Shown here in pieces: positions 1 through 9,135 of a DNA stretch of 64,000 nt. Source of the DNA: Oligoflexia bacterium (GTDB lineage: Bacteria > Bdellovibrionota > UBA1018); NCBI GenBank assembly GCA_903935335.1, contig CAIZRG010000017.1, positions 1 to 64,000 of the forward strand. The letters run 5' to 3'. The translations under genes were made by a program, and so were the position numbers. The notes below the pieces were generated by a model, which saw only the letters and a program-made list of their open reading frames with translations, was not told where the DNA came from and searched no databases. Within the stretch, counting starts at the first letter, position 1, and every line of letters starts with the position of its first letter.

Positions 1-150
1 ATCCTGCTCTACCCATTGAAATCTCTTTCTCCTCCCCTCCTTAGATTCTGCAACAACCCACCCTCCTGGCCTCCTTTCAAAAAACCAGCCCTGGTTTCTT
101 TCAGAGGAGATTTCGCAATTTTTTCTTGAGATTTTTAAAATTTCACTCAC
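1..150 (-). CDS. Start of a biotin-carrier-like protein (partial, runs off the window)
   Basis: An open frame begins with GTG at 148-150 and stays open for 50 codons to the window edge. Its start overlaps the TGA of the upstream biotin carboxylase (GTGA), and a G-run just upstream can serve as ribosome binding site, so the two are probably translationally coupled. The visible peptide is rich in Trp, Arg and Glu. The upstream protein stops after the biotin-carboxylase domain, so a separate biotinyl (BCCP) subunit is expected exactly here. The biotin-attachment motif (MKM) would lie outside the window, so the function is inferred from position only. Confidence 0.5.
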   Translation of the reverse strand, partial: MSEILKISRKNCEISSERNQGWFFERRPGGWVVAESKEGRRKRFQWVEQD

Positions 151-1610
151 TTCATCCCCCCATTCTTAGCAAAAGCAAACCACGGAGATGGATCAATTTC
201 AGCTTCTGAGTGTTTTTGAGGTCCGAGTTTTCCAAATCCTTCCACCCTTGCGGCAGCCAAAATGTCCAGTTCTTCTTGACTGGGATAATAGGAAAAATTT
301 GAAAAATCGTTCTCCAAAAATCCGGTATGAACTTTCCCCTCTTTAACTTGAGGATGATTCACCAACGATCTTAAATAACTTTGATTGCATCCTATCCCTA
401 GAATCACCGTCTCATCTAAGGCGTAACGAAGCCTTGCTAAAGCCTGTTGACGAGTTGAAGCATGAACGATCAATTTGCCTAACATGGAATCAAACTGAGT
501 TCCAACCTCTTGTCCTTCTTCAATTCCACTTTCAACTCGAATCCCAGCCCCAGTTGGCCATCGAAGGACTTTTATTTTCCCAGGTGTTGGAATAAATCCT
601 TGGGCCGGATCTTCTGCATAAAGACGAACTTCAATGGCATGACCACGAGCGGAGGGAGACTCATTGAAGATATTCTGGCCACCTTGGGCTTGAACTATCT
701 GTGCCCAAACGAGATCCACTCCTGTCACAAATTCAGTCACAGGATGCTCTACCTGTAGTCGAGTATTCATCTCAAGAAAATAATACTGACCTGATTCATC
801 AAGAATAAATTCAACGGTCCCAGCACTTCGATAATGAGTGGCTCGAACCAGCTTCAGAGCTTCATCAAAGAGCCCCTCACGTATACTTTGTGAAAGATGA
901 GGTGCTCTTGCTTCTTCCCAAATTTTCTGATGTCGTCGCTGTAAAGAGCATTCCCGGTCATGGAGATGAATTCCTCCTCCTTCACCATCTCCAAAAACTT
1001 GAACTTCAATGTGTCGAGGTTGATGTAAACATTTCTCTAGGAAAAGAGTCCCATCTCCAAAAGCTGTGATGGCCTCCAAACTAGCACTCTCTGCAAAGCT
1101 CAACAACTCATCTGAAGAGCTGACTCGCCTCATTCCTTTACCCCCTCCGCCTGCTGAGGCTTTTAATAAAAGGGGAAATCCTATTTTTTTTGCTGCTAAA
1201 CTAATATCTTGACCTCTCTCGACCCTCACCCAAGGCAGGGTAGGAACTTTTTGACTCACGGCAAGCTCCTTAGCCGTAATCTTACCGCCCATCAGCTCCA
1301 GGGTTGCAGGTCGAGGTCCTATAAAAATGAAGCCTGCACTCTCTACAGCCCGTGCAAAAGCAGGTCTCTCTGATAAAAAACCATATCCAGGATGAACAAA
1401 ATGAACTTTAGATTCCTGTGCTGCCCTGACAACAGAGGTAATATCTAGGTAGCTAGAGACCTTTTTCACCTCATCTGCATAAGTCAGATGACGAGCATCT
1501 TCATCTCCTGGGGCTACAATAGCTACAGTCGAAAGACCCATTTCTCGGCAAGTCTGAAAAATACGGCAAGCAATTTCAGAGCGGTTCGCCACTAAAACTT
1601 TTTTATTCAT
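147..1610 (-). CDS. mccA: Biotin carboxylase subunit of an acyl-CoA carboxylase (likely methylcrotonyl-CoA carboxylase alpha)
   Basis: The protein (487 aa) carboxylates biotin using ATP and bicarbonate, the first half-reaction of acyl-CoA carboxylases. The order is classical: an N-terminal Rossmann-like domain starting MNKKVLVANRSEIACRI, an ATP-grasp domain with the glycine loop KASAGGGGKGMR (about residue 150), the EVQVFGD and HDRECSLQRRHQK motifs, the EMNTRLQVEHPVTE catalytic segment, and the C-terminal domain with EVRLYAEDP. Alpha subunits of methylcrotonyl- and propionyl-CoA carboxylases usually reach about 650 aa with a fused biotinyl domain. This one ends before that domain, so the carrier is probably the next gene. 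The start overlaps the upstream hydratase by 8 bases. Assignment to leucine breakdown rests on the neighbouring hydratase and carboxyltransferase. Confidence 0.9.
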   Translation of the reverse strand: MNKKVLVANRSEIACRIFQTCREMGLSTVAIVAPGDEDARHLTYADEVKKVSSYLDITSVVRAAQESKVHFVHPGYGFLSERPAFARAVESAGFIFIGPRPATLELMGGKITAKELAVSQKVPTLPWVRVERGQDISLAAKKIGFPLLLKASAGGGGKGMRRVSSSDELLSFAESASLEAITAFGDGTLFLEKCLHQPRHIEVQVFGDGEGGGIHLHDRECSLQRRHQKIWEEARAPHLSQSIREGLFDEALKLVRATHYRSAGTVEFILDESGQYYFLEMNTRLQVEHPVTEFVTGVDLVWAQIVQAQGGQNIFNESPSARGHAIEVRLYAEDPAQGFIPTPGKIKVLRWPTGAGIRVESGIEEGQEVGTQFDSMLGKLIVHASTRQQALARLRYALDETVILGIGCNQSYLRSLVNHPQVKEGKVHTGFLENDFSNFSYYPSQEELDILAAARVEGFGKLGPQKHSEAEIDPSPWFAFAKNGGMK

Positions 1611-2409
1611 GGCCGAACCAAGAAGGCCTACGCTTTTCTAAAAAAGCACAAACCCCTTCTTGCCCTTCTTTTGAAACTCTCAGGTCAGCTAATGTTTTGG
1701 CAACGTACTCCAAGCAATCCGGAAACTGTGAACGCCGTTCTGGCCAAGAGAGATCTAAAACTAATCGCTTAGCCACAGACAGAGCGTTAGGACTACACTG
1801 AAGAATATTTTTTAGTGTTTCTTTCACAGCCGGTTCCAACAAAGAAACATCAGCAACAACCCGATGAACTAAACCTACTTCCTGAGCTCGATGTGCTTCA
1901 AATCTCTCAGCACTCATAAAAAGTGCCCTAGAATGGGAAGCTCCAATTTTAGAAATAACAAATGGACCAATACAAGCAGGAACAATTCCCAATCTCACTT
2001 CACTCAAACTAAACTGAGTGTTAGCCACTGCAATAACCACATCACAGACACTGACTAACCCAACCCCACCTCCAATAGCAGCACCCTGCACGGCTCCCAA
2101 AACAAGTTTAGGACACTCATTTAAAGCTGCAAACATCTGAGTGAGTTTTCGAGTATCCTGAAGGTTTTCCTCATAGCTAGACTGAGCTCCTTGTCTCATC
2201 CAGTTTAAGTCTCCTCCAGCACAAAAAGTACTTCCTTCCCCACTCAGAACAACTGCGCGAACTTCTGATTTTAAAGCATCTGTAGTAAAAACCTCAGTAA
2301 GCTCACTGATCATTATCGAATCAAATGCATTACGAATCTCAGGACGACTCAAAACAACCCTTAAAACCCCCTGTGCATCAAAAAAAACTTTTAGCGTTCG
2401 ATATTGCAT
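1603..2409 (-). CDS. Enoyl-CoA hydratase/isomerase family protein, likely methylglutaconyl-CoA hydratase
   Basis: A 268-aa crotonase-fold protein. The oxyanion-hole segments are visible as FCAGGDLNWMR (about residue 63) and GAAIGGGVGLVSVCD (about residue 109). The catalytic-region motif FSLSEVRLGIVPA follows near residue 132, with Glu in the usual place. The AGGDLNWM form is typical of methylglutaconyl-CoA hydratases, which hydrate the product of methylcrotonyl-CoA carboxylase in leucine degradation. It sits directly upstream of the biotin carboxylase with overlapping ends, so both are likely on one transcript. A related crotonase acting on another enoyl-CoA cannot be excluded from sequence alone. 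Confidence 0.88.
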   Translation of the reverse strand: MQYRTLKVFFDAQGVLRVVLSRPEIRNAFDSIMISELTEVFTTDALKSEVRAVVLSGEGSTFCAGGDLNWMRQGAQSSYEENLQDTRKLTQMFAALNECPKLVLGAVQGAAIGGGVGLVSVCDVVIAVANTQFSLSEVRLGIVPACIGPFVISKIGASHSRALFMSAERFEAHRAQEVGLVHRVVADVSLLEPAVKETLKNILQCSPNALSVAKRLVLDLSWPERRSQFPDCLEYVAKTLADLRVSKEGQEGVCAFLEKRRPSWFGHE

Positions 2410-2576
2410 AATATCCCTTTTAAAGTATGTTTATGCCTTTCTGCACTTGGAATACAAGCTACTTAGCATAATAAATTAAAGAAAGGTATGCTATCTATCA
2501 TATTTTTTTATTTGACATATGACTCGGGTTGCAGCAGAACTTGATCACATTAAATTATGTAGGAGGAATACAACAA

Positions 2577-2885
2577 ATGAAATCATTCAACACGCGCGAA
2601 ATTTCCAACAGAACTTGTCACATTATTCGAGACGAGAGGCTGTCCAGGGATCTAACGCAAATCGAACTAGCCGGAGAGCTTGGAATCTCACAGTCTGCGC
2701 TGTCCAAAATTGAAAACCTAGCAATGATGCCAACCTTGATTCCATGGCTCAAATTCTGCTCTGCCTTTGGATTGCCAGCTAATCTTCCCTTAGACGAAAA
2801 ACTTTATAAGGGCTGGATGAAAGATCATGAAAAAAAATCCGGCAAAGGAGCAAAAAAGACAGCTCGAGCTCATCTCGATAATTAG
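2577..2885 (+). CDS. Small XRE-type helix-turn-helix regulator
   Basis: A 102-aa protein with an N-terminal HTH of the Cro/C1 type: RDLTQIELAGELGISQSALSKIE, here split as RDLTQIELAGELG and ISQSALSKIE, residues about 25-47. It has a Lys-rich C-terminus. A TTG at 2529 would add 16 residues, but the ATG at 2577 is preceded by a perfect AGGAGG at 2561-2566, so the later start is chosen. The gene lies between the leftward hydratase/biotin-carboxylase genes and the rightward carboxyltransferase, so it is well placed to control both halves of the locus. Its ligand is unknown; an acyl-CoA-responsive role is only a guess. Confidence 0.82.
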   Translation: MKSFNTREISNRTCHIIRDERLSRDLTQIELAGELGISQSALSKIENLAMMPTLIPWLKFCSAFGLPANLPLDEKLYKGWMKDHEKKSGKGAKKTARAHLDN

Positions 2886-2976
2886 CCCGAGTTCATATCA
2901 TCTTCTAGGCTCCTCTCCCAGAAAGTTCTTTATTTTCTAGGGGAGGAGCTCGAAGAAGAACGGATAAGACCCAAAC

Positions 2977-4584
2977 ATGCCAGTGATCCAATCCCAAATT
3001 AAAACAAGCTCTGAAGAATTTAAAAAAAATACAGCTCAAAATCATCAACTCGCCTCTGAACTTGAAGCAAAGATTGCTCAAGTTAGACAAGGAGGGGGGC
3101 TAGCAGCCAGAGCCAAACATGAAAAGCGAGGAAAACTCTTCGCCAGAGACAGAATTAAAAAACTAATAGATCCAGGGACAATTTTCTTAGAACTATCACC
3201 GTTAGCTGCAATAGAAGCTTATGATGGAACAGCTCCTTGCGCAGGAATCATTACTGGAATGGGCTTAGTCGAGGGTCAAGAAGTCGTGATCATCGCTAAT
3301 GATGCCACTGTAAAAGGAGGAACTTACTTCCCTCTCACTGTAAAAAAACACCTTAGAGCTCAAGAAATTGCCCAAGAAAACCACTTACCTTGCATTTATC
3401 TAGTCGACTCTGGAGGAGCTTTTCTCCCCATGCAATCTGAGGTTTTTCCTGACCGAGAGCACTTTGGTAGAATCTTTTATAACCAAGCCCAAATGTCTGC
3501 TCTAGGCATTCCACAAATTGCAGTGGTGATGGGCTCTTGTACAGCAGGCGGAGCCTACGTTCCAGCCATGTCCAACGAAACAATTATCGTTAAAAATCAG
3601 GGCACCATCTTCTTAGGAGGCCCTCCCTTAGTTAAAGCTGCTACGGGGGAGATTGTCACTGCTGAACAATTAGGGGGTGGAGATGTTCACTGTCGAATCT
3701 CAGGAGTTTGTGACCATCTTGCCGAGAATGATGTGCATGCTCTTGAAATCACGAGAAATATTATTGCCCACCTCAATTCAAAAAAACCTTTAGAAATCAA
3801 AAGAAAACCCGTCATAGACCCTCTTTACGACCCAGAAGAAATTGCTGGGATTATTCCAACTGACCCTAGAAAATCCTTCGATATCCGAGAAATCATCGCC
3901 AGAGTTGTTGACGGCTCTCAGTTTCAGGAGTTTAAAGCGCTTTATGGAACCACTCTCGTTTGTGGTTTTTCTCATATTTGGGGTTATCCGATTGGAATTT
4001 TAGGAAATAATGGAGTTTTATTGAGCGAAAGCGCTTTAAAAGCAACTCATTTCATTGAACTTTGTACTCAAAGAAAAATTCCGCTTTTATTTTTACAAAA
4101 CATTACAGGCTTCATGGTGGGGAAAAAATATGAAAGTGGAGGCATTGCTAAGGATGGAGCCAAAATGGTAACAGCCGTGGCCAATGCAAACGTCCCTAAG
4201 TTCACCTTGGTTGTAGGTGGAAGCTATGGAGCTGGTAACTATGGAATGTGCGGTAGGGCTTACCAACCCCGCTTTTTATGGATGTGGCCAAACTCCAGAA
4301 TCTCCGTCATGGGAGGAGAACAAGCAGCACAAGTTCTGTCCCAAGTTAAAATTGAACAACTTGAAGCTCAAGGAAAAACCCTCACTCCCCAGGAAATCGA
4401 AAGCATCCAGAAACCCATTCAACAGCAGTATGAACGAGAAGGAAGTCCATATACGAGCACTTCACGACTTTGGGATGACGGAATTTTAATTCCTTGGAAG
4501 ACTCGAGAAACTTTATCTCTATCTCTATCGGCTTGCCATCATGCTCCAATCAAAAATACCCAGTTTGGAGTTTTTCGAATGTAA
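2977..4584 (+). CDS. mccB: Acyl-CoA carboxylase carboxyltransferase (beta) subunit, methylcrotonyl-CoA carboxylase type
   Basis: The 535-aa protein transfers the carboxyl group from carboxybiotin to an acyl-CoA. It contains both crotonase-like carboxyltransferase halves. The N-terminal half has [49 protein letters not shown] and [12 protein letters not shown]; the C-terminal half has [27 protein letters not shown] and [16 protein letters not shown]. The [11 protein letters not shown] and FMVGKKYE segments match the methylcrotonyl-CoA branch of the family better than the propionyl branch. Length is normal. An in-frame stop just upstream leaves ATG 2977 as the start, with only a weak ribosome site. 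It lies 91 bases after the regulator gene and faces away from the biotin-carboxylase genes. Confidence 0.93.
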   Translation: MPVIQSQIKTSSEEFKKNTAQNHQLASELEAKIAQVRQGGGLAARAKHEKRGKLFARDRIKKLIDPGTIFLELSPLAAIEAYDGTAPCAGIITGMGLVEGQEVVIIANDATVKGGTYFPLTVKKHLRAQEIAQENHLPCIYLVDSGGAFLPMQSEVFPDREHFGRIFYNQAQMSALGIPQIAVVMGSCTAGGAYVPAMSNETIIVKNQGTIFLGGPPLVKAATGEIVTAEQLGGGDVHCRISGVCDHLAENDVHALEITRNIIAHLNSKKPLEIKRKPVIDPLYDPEEIAGIIPTDPRKSFDIREIIARVVDGSQFQEFKALYGTTLVCGFSHIWGYPIGILGNNGVLLSESALKATHFIELCTQRKIPLLFLQNITGFMVGKKYESGGIAKDGAKMVTAVANANVPKFTLVVGGSYGAGNYGMCGRAYQPRFLWMWPNSRISVMGGEQAAQVLSQVKIEQLEAQGKTLTPQEIESIQKPIQQQYEREGSPYTSTSRLWDDGILIPWKTRETLSLSLSACHHAPIKNTQFGVFRM

Positions 4585-4633
4585 AAAGCTCCTGGATCAA
4601 AAGCAGCCTGTGTGCACAAATTTTATAAATTGA

Positions 4634-5764
4634 CTAGGCAAAGTCTTCAGTCACGTGAGGTCGTCCATTCCAAATTTTAAGACTAGCTTGGGCTTTTCCA
4701 TCAACGTACTCGATAAAAGCATAGGTTCTGAGAATTTTATGTCCCAAAGTCGACATATCTAAACTAGTAATGGGAATCCATGTCCCTGTATTGATATACT
4801 GTTTTCCACCCGGAAAGATCCGGGAAGCAGCTTGGTGATTATGACCCAAAATCACGATATCAAAGGCTAAATGATCCCGATCAGGATCAGTCAACTGCGA
4901 TTCAACCATTTCTTCTAGGGAGGGTCGATGAAAAATCTCAAGAATGAGAAGAAAAGTCTTTCTTAAACGAGCAAACCTCATAGGATGAGAAATAAATCTC
5001 ATTTTAATAAAAAACCAAGCAGCATAAATTCCATTCATTAGGAAAAACATAGGCTCTAAGAGCAAGGATAAACGAATGTAGAGCCTAAAAGGCTGAACTT
5101 GATTAATATAGCTTCGCTGGAGTTTGACACGATTGACAAATCCAAGAACAAAAAAGCTACCAAAAGGTAAATTTTGAATTTTCTTAATCCCTTGCTTTGT
5201 TTTACGCTCAATAAACAAATTTTTTTCATCAAAATGATTAATCACTTCGTACTGATGCCCATGATCAATACATATCCGATCAAAAATATATCGATCTTTT
5301 TGAAATTGAACTTGGTCTGGACTCTGTGGATTCAGTCTTTCAACAATCAATGATTGAACCTGCGGCCAAAGCAAAGCCGCATCATGATTCCCCCAACGAA
5401 ATACAATTTTCTTGCCTCGCTTTAAAAAAAGTTGAAGAGCATTAAAAACAATTGGATGCCCTTCAAGAATCGACTGAAATTTCAAAACAGCAGCAGGTTC
5501 TTCTACTTCTAAAGGAAACTCTAATACATCGACTGACATCTTTTTTTCAGGAATGGGAATAACAGCCAGAGGATCAAAAAAATCCCCATTAATCACCAAT
5601 TCAACATCATAGTGCTCATAGCTCCCAGTACTATAAAACTCAAGGAACTCCTGAAATCGATCATCTTCATGAAAATCCTCTAAAGGATTTTTTCGACCAC
5701 TTTTGAGCCACTTTCCGAGTGAAAGATGAAAGTCACTAACAACAAGCTTTATTTTGTAGAGCAC
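4634..5764 (-). CDS. Calcineurin-like metallophosphoesterase
   Basis: A 376-aa protein with the metallophosphoesterase metal-ligand blocks in order: SDFHLS (residue 10), NGDFFD (about 60), RWGNHDA (about 123), DHGHQYE (about 167) and ILGHNHQ (about 318), followed by YINTGTW. The arrangement recalls LpxH/YkuE-type enzymes, but the protein is much longer. The extra middle part contains hydrophobic stretches around residues 210-250 that could contact a membrane. No signal peptide is seen, so it is probably cytoplasmic or peripheral on the inner membrane. The substrate cannot be read from the sequence; a phospholipid or UDP-sugar lipid phosphoester is possible. It converges on the carboxyltransferase gene. 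Confidence 0.85.
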   Translation of the reverse strand: MLYKIKLVVSDFHLSLGKWLKSGRKNPLEDFHEDDRFQEFLEFYSTGSYEHYDVELVINGDFFDPLAVIPIPEKKMSVDVLEFPLEVEEPAAVLKFQSILEGHPIVFNALQLFLKRGKKIVFRWGNHDAALLWPQVQSLIVERLNPQSPDQVQFQKDRYIFDRICIDHGHQYEVINHFDEKNLFIERKTKQGIKKIQNLPFGSFFVLGFVNRVKLQRSYINQVQPFRLYIRLSLLLEPMFFLMNGIYAAWFFIKMRFISHPMRFARLRKTFLLILEIFHRPSLEEMVESQLTDPDRDHLAFDIVILGHNHQAASRIFPGGKQYINTGTWIPITSLDMSTLGHKILRTYAFIEYVDGKAQASLKIWNGRPHVTEDFA

Positions 5765-5782
5765 AAAACTAAGGAATTGTGC

Positions 5783-6037
5783 TTACTGCTTGTTAGCACC
5801 TTGGGCTTTTGATTCTTGAAATAGTACTTCCTTAGCTTCCTCAATAGACGTAATCTCAGGCTTCTTTAAATCTGGATTATTAGTGTTTGCTATCTTTTCA
5901 CATTCCTTACATTCAGTTTCTCCAGTTTGATCTGCTGCATTTGCAATCGGCAAGTAGCTTATCCCTAAAAATCCACCCAGAACAAAACCTAACGCGATTA
6001 AATTTATTGATTTTTTTAAATTCTTGAATGTGATCAT
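5783..6037 (-). CDS. Small secreted protein of unknown function
   Basis: An 84-aa product with a Sec signal peptide: a Lys-rich start (ITFKNLKKS), a hydrophobic core (LIALGFVLGGFLG) and a likely cleavage after ANA at about residue 35. The mature part is about 50 residues, acidic, and includes a close cysteine pair, CKEC, suggesting metal binding or a disulfide. A GGGGG ribosome site precedes the ATG at good spacing. It lies 18 bases upstream of the metallophosphoesterase in the same orientation, so the two may be co-transcribed. No family is recognised. Confidence 0.7.
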   Translation of the reverse strand: MITFKNLKKSINLIALGFVLGGFLGISYLPIANAADQTGETECKECEKIANTNNPDLKKPEITSIEEAKEVLFQESKAQGANKQ

Positions 6038-6196
6038 TTTTTTATACCCCCAGATTTAGATTTTATTTAATTTTACAGCACTTTACTTCTTCATGTCAAC
6101 TCATCCTAAAAAATAGTTTAATCAAATTGATTTTATGCTATTATGCTTTCCTCACTGTTCAATCAATTTGGAAAAATTCTTTTAGTGGAGACAAGC

Positions 6197-7420
6197 ATGA
6201 TTTTAAAGCCAATTCACTTCTTTTGTTTTCATTTATTTATTTCGTTTATTTTAATTCCGTATTCTTCAGAAGCTTTTCAGCACCAGTTCCACCCCGAAAT
6301 AAAACCAGCTCTAGGATATGGATTAAACGTGAAAAACCCGAATCAATCTTACCCGAATTGTTATGAGTTCCGTCATTTTAAAAGTCAATTTTACAATACC
6401 TTCTCCTACACTTCGAAAGTAATCGAGTCACAGGCGGATCTCAATCGAGAATTAGGATTTTCATCTCTCATGGATGCTTATTATCTATTTCACCAGGTTC
6501 ACCAGGGCCCAAGCAAAATACTCTTTAATTACAAACCGTTATCTAACCGAGAGAGTCTTACCTGGCTCGTTGCTGCTCAACAAAAAATGGAGTTAGATTT
6601 TCTTAAAAATCTATTCCTAAGACATGAATACCATAATCTTTCAGTAAAAGAGCTTTCACAAACCTGTGGACCAGAAATTGTAACAGAGCAGCACAAAACA
6701 GTCTCTATTTTCTTACTCATGACTTTCCATGGGGTTTCATCAGAAATCAAAGAACTATTTAAAAGCACCTTAAGTGATCTTGATCCAAAAACTCTAACAC
6801 AGGAAGGAACGACTACAAAAGAAGTAACTCGAATTCTAGAAATAGCTCTACTCAGAAAAGAACTTGAAGCTTATGCTTTTTATTTTGAAAACAATAAAAT
6901 TATCCCAATCCATCAGGTCACATCAAATACCTTTGATCGATCAAAGTTTCATATCAACGAAGCTCTTCAAATGATGAAAAACGGACCTCAAGAGCTTCTC
7001 TACAGACTTCAAGGTACTCCCACTTTATTTAAAACTCTTCCTATTGAAAAAATTTTAAATCAATCGGGATCTTCTTTCGAGCCCCCTATAGAACCCAAGG
7101 AGGATCTTAAGAAGAACGAAATACATGCTAGCAAAATTGAAAAAATATACAATAACTCCGTATTTGTTTTGAATCAAATAAATCGATCAACTAAAATAAC
7201 CAGCACAATTTCTCAAGAATTTCCAACAGAAATAATAATTAAATCAGAATGCAACTTATGCACTTACCAAAAAGCATTCGAACTCCTTCAAGAAAGAGGG
7301 AGAAAGTGCTGGGCGGAGAACACATCAGAATCCTGTGAAACTCTAGATATTATGAATGAATTTTTTAAAACTGATTCAATCTTAAAAACCTTAAACGCCC
7401 CCTCTGAATCTCTACACTAA
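6197..7420 (+). CDS. Secreted protein of unknown function
   Basis: Reading from the ATG at 6197 (GGAG at 6187-6190) gives 407 aa. The frame is open back to 6143, but the upstream ATG lacks a ribosome site and would bury the signal peptide. Residues 1-27 form a signal peptide (PIHFFCFHLFISFILIPYSSEA). The mature protein is hydrophilic and mostly helical in appearance, with a CNLCTY cysteine pair and further cysteines near the C-terminus. No domain is recognised. Its stop codon overlaps that of the convergent YD-repeat gene (the shared bases are CTAA at 7417-7420). Confidence 0.75.
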   Translation: MILKPIHFFCFHLFISFILIPYSSEAFQHQFHPEIKPALGYGLNVKNPNQSYPNCYEFRHFKSQFYNTFSYTSKVIESQADLNRELGFSSLMDAYYLFHQVHQGPSKILFNYKPLSNRESLTWLVAAQQKMELDFLKNLFLRHEYHNLSVKELSQTCGPEIVTEQHKTVSIFLLMTFHGVSSEIKELFKSTLSDLDPKTLTQEGTTTKEVTRILEIALLRKELEAYAFYFENNKIIPIHQVTSNTFDRSKFHINEALQMMKNGPQELLYRLQGTPTLFKTLPIEKILNQSGSSFEPPIEPKEDLKKNEIHASKIEKIYNNSVFVLNQINRSTKITSTISQEFPTEIIIKSECNLCTYQKAFELLQERGRKCWAENTSESCETLDIMNEFFKTDSILKTLNAPSESLH

Positions 7421-9108
7421 AAAGACAGATTGACTCCAGCAGGACGAATAATCTCCAATAGATTTTGAAAAGCAGAAGTCACCTGAAAAGCGATTTTTCT
7501 TCCTGCTGGGCTTTCTACTTTTTTAATTTCTCCGCTGTTTGTATAAGTCACTGAAATTGTCCCTAAAGAAGGATCTGTAATTTGAATAGGCTTTGAATTT
7601 TCATTGTATTTAAATGATATCTGTTTTTTATCTTGATCAATAAGTGTTAAAATTCTTCCGCTTGAATCATAAATAATTTTAACTTTTTTCCCTTCAGAAT
7701 TTTTTGCGAAAATAAGATTATATTTTTTATCATAATCAAATTGAGCCCACATTATTTTTTTTCGATCTGCTTTGAAATACCGAGAAACTTTGCTAACTTT
7801 TCCAGCTTGAGAGTCGTAAGTAAGCTCAGTAACTTCCGACGGAGTTTCTTTTCTTTTAACATGCCCTTTCTGATCATAATCAAATGTTGTAATCTCATCA
7901 TCTTTTTGAATTCTAACAGGAAGTCCAAATGCTTCATTGTAAACAGTCTCTGTTCGCTGACCATCTAAAGTGGTAACCATTTTCTCAGTCCACTCTTCAC
8001 CATCATGTTTTCTTTTAGAAAAATACTCATATTGACTTTTTGAAATTATTTTTCCATCTGAAGTTTTCATAGTCACTTCAATTTCAGAATGACTACCTGC
8101 AGCAGAGCCTGTCTTATAGATGTATTCTGATAAAGTTCCATCTCTATCTTTTACGCTTTTAATATTTTCATTTTGATTTAAACGATAGTAAGTCATTAAC
8201 TGAGTCGTTTTGTCCGAATACCCAATAAAAATCAGATTATGATGCCCTTCGGTATCATATTTATATTCATAAATATGACCATCTGCGTCTTGACTCCGAA
8301 TTAGCTCAGCCAGTGAATTATACTGATATTCAGCTTTCTTTGAGTTCTCACCTTCAATTTTCTTAAGCAAACCTCGATTGTCATACTCGAGAAAAATTTT
8401 TCTATTAAAGTTATCAACTATTTTTTGAATATGCCCATCTTTTCCATATGACAGTTGGATGAAATTCCCATTTTTATCTGATATTTTTTGGAGTTTTCCT
8501 GCATCATCAAATTTTTCAAGTTTTCCAGAGTCAAAATTTCGAATATAACCACCAACAATTTTTGTCAAATATTGATAGCTAAAACGATTTGAACGAAGCT
8601 GAGTTCCAGTAGCTAGCTGTCTAGGTTGAATCTTGCCTTGAGAACGAAACTTCTCCCATTCAATATTTCTAAAATTAGCATCTTTTTTTAAACGATCTCG
8701 ATAAGAATTGAGAGCAACTGCATCACCAGCAACTCCTAACTTTTGAGCTATTTTAACAATTTCTTCTACCGATCGATTTAATTCATCTGCTTTATAGACC
8801 AATGGAGTAAAACGATTTTCTGCTCCACTCCCGTACTCATGCACAATTACACTGCCATCCACAGAAACTGTCAAATAGCATTCATACTCATTTCCCCAAC
8901 CCCATCCAAACATCCCTTTGTAAGGAGTCTTTGAATTATAAATTCTATCAATTTTAGGCTCAAATCCACCTGAATAAACTATGTCTGTATATCCTATAAA
9001 AAAATTTCCATTTTTCAAGCTTACACTTGCTTGAATTTGGAATGAAAAAGCGATAGTAATCGCAAAAAAAATCCAATAAAAAATAACTCTGCTTTTGCGA
9101 CTATTCAT
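7417..9108 (-). CDS. Secreted YD-repeat (Rhs-like) protein
   Basis: The frame opens at 9135, but ATG 9106-9108 follows GGGGGA and places a signal peptide (VIFYWIFFAITIAFSF, ending near QASV) at the N-terminus; this start gives 563 aa. An N-terminal DUF6531-like segment (GNFFIGYTDIVYSGGFEPKIDRIYNS, here shortened to GNFFIGYTDIV and PKIDRIYNS) leads into many imperfect YD repeats such as YGKDGHIQKI, YDNRGLLKKI and YDTEGHHNLI. Rhs/YD repeats form large extracellular beta-shells. This protein has no recognisable C-terminal toxin tip and is short for an Rhs effector. It is the last gene downstream of tadB in the same direction, so it may be transcribed with the pilus operon. Confidence 0.8.
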   Translation of the reverse strand: MNSRKSRVIFYWIFFAITIAFSFQIQASVSLKNGNFFIGYTDIVYSGGFEPKIDRIYNSKTPYKGMFGWGWGNEYECYLTVSVDGSVIVHEYGSGAENRFTPLVYKADELNRSVEEIVKIAQKLGVAGDAVALNSYRDRLKKDANFRNIEWEKFRSQGKIQPRQLATGTQLRSNRFSYQYLTKIVGGYIRNFDSGKLEKFDDAGKLQKISDKNGNFIQLSYGKDGHIQKIVDNFNRKIFLEYDNRGLLKKIEGENSKKAEYQYNSLAELIRSQDADGHIYEYKYDTEGHHNLIFIGYSDKTTQLMTYYRLNQNENIKSVKDRDGTLSEYIYKTGSAAGSHSEIEVTMKTSDGKIISKSQYEYFSKRKHDGEEWTEKMVTTLDGQRTETVYNEAFGLPVRIQKDDEITTFDYDQKGHVKRKETPSEVTELTYDSQAGKVSKVSRYFKADRKKIMWAQFDYDKKYNLIFAKNSEGKKVKIIYDSSGRILTLIDQDKKQISFKYNENSKPIQITDPSLGTISVTYTNSGEIKKVESPAGRKIAFQVTSAFQNLLEIIRPAGVNLSF

Positions 9109-9135
9109 ATATCCCCCAAAAAACAGTTTAATCAA

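Noticed and set aside
510-758. An 82-codon frame on the plus strand
   Set aside because: It is antisense to conserved biotin-carboxylase motifs and reads as random sequence.
2529-2576. TTG start adding 16 residues to the XRE regulator
   Set aside because: The ATG at 2577 has a perfect AGGAGG at the right distance; the TTG has none.
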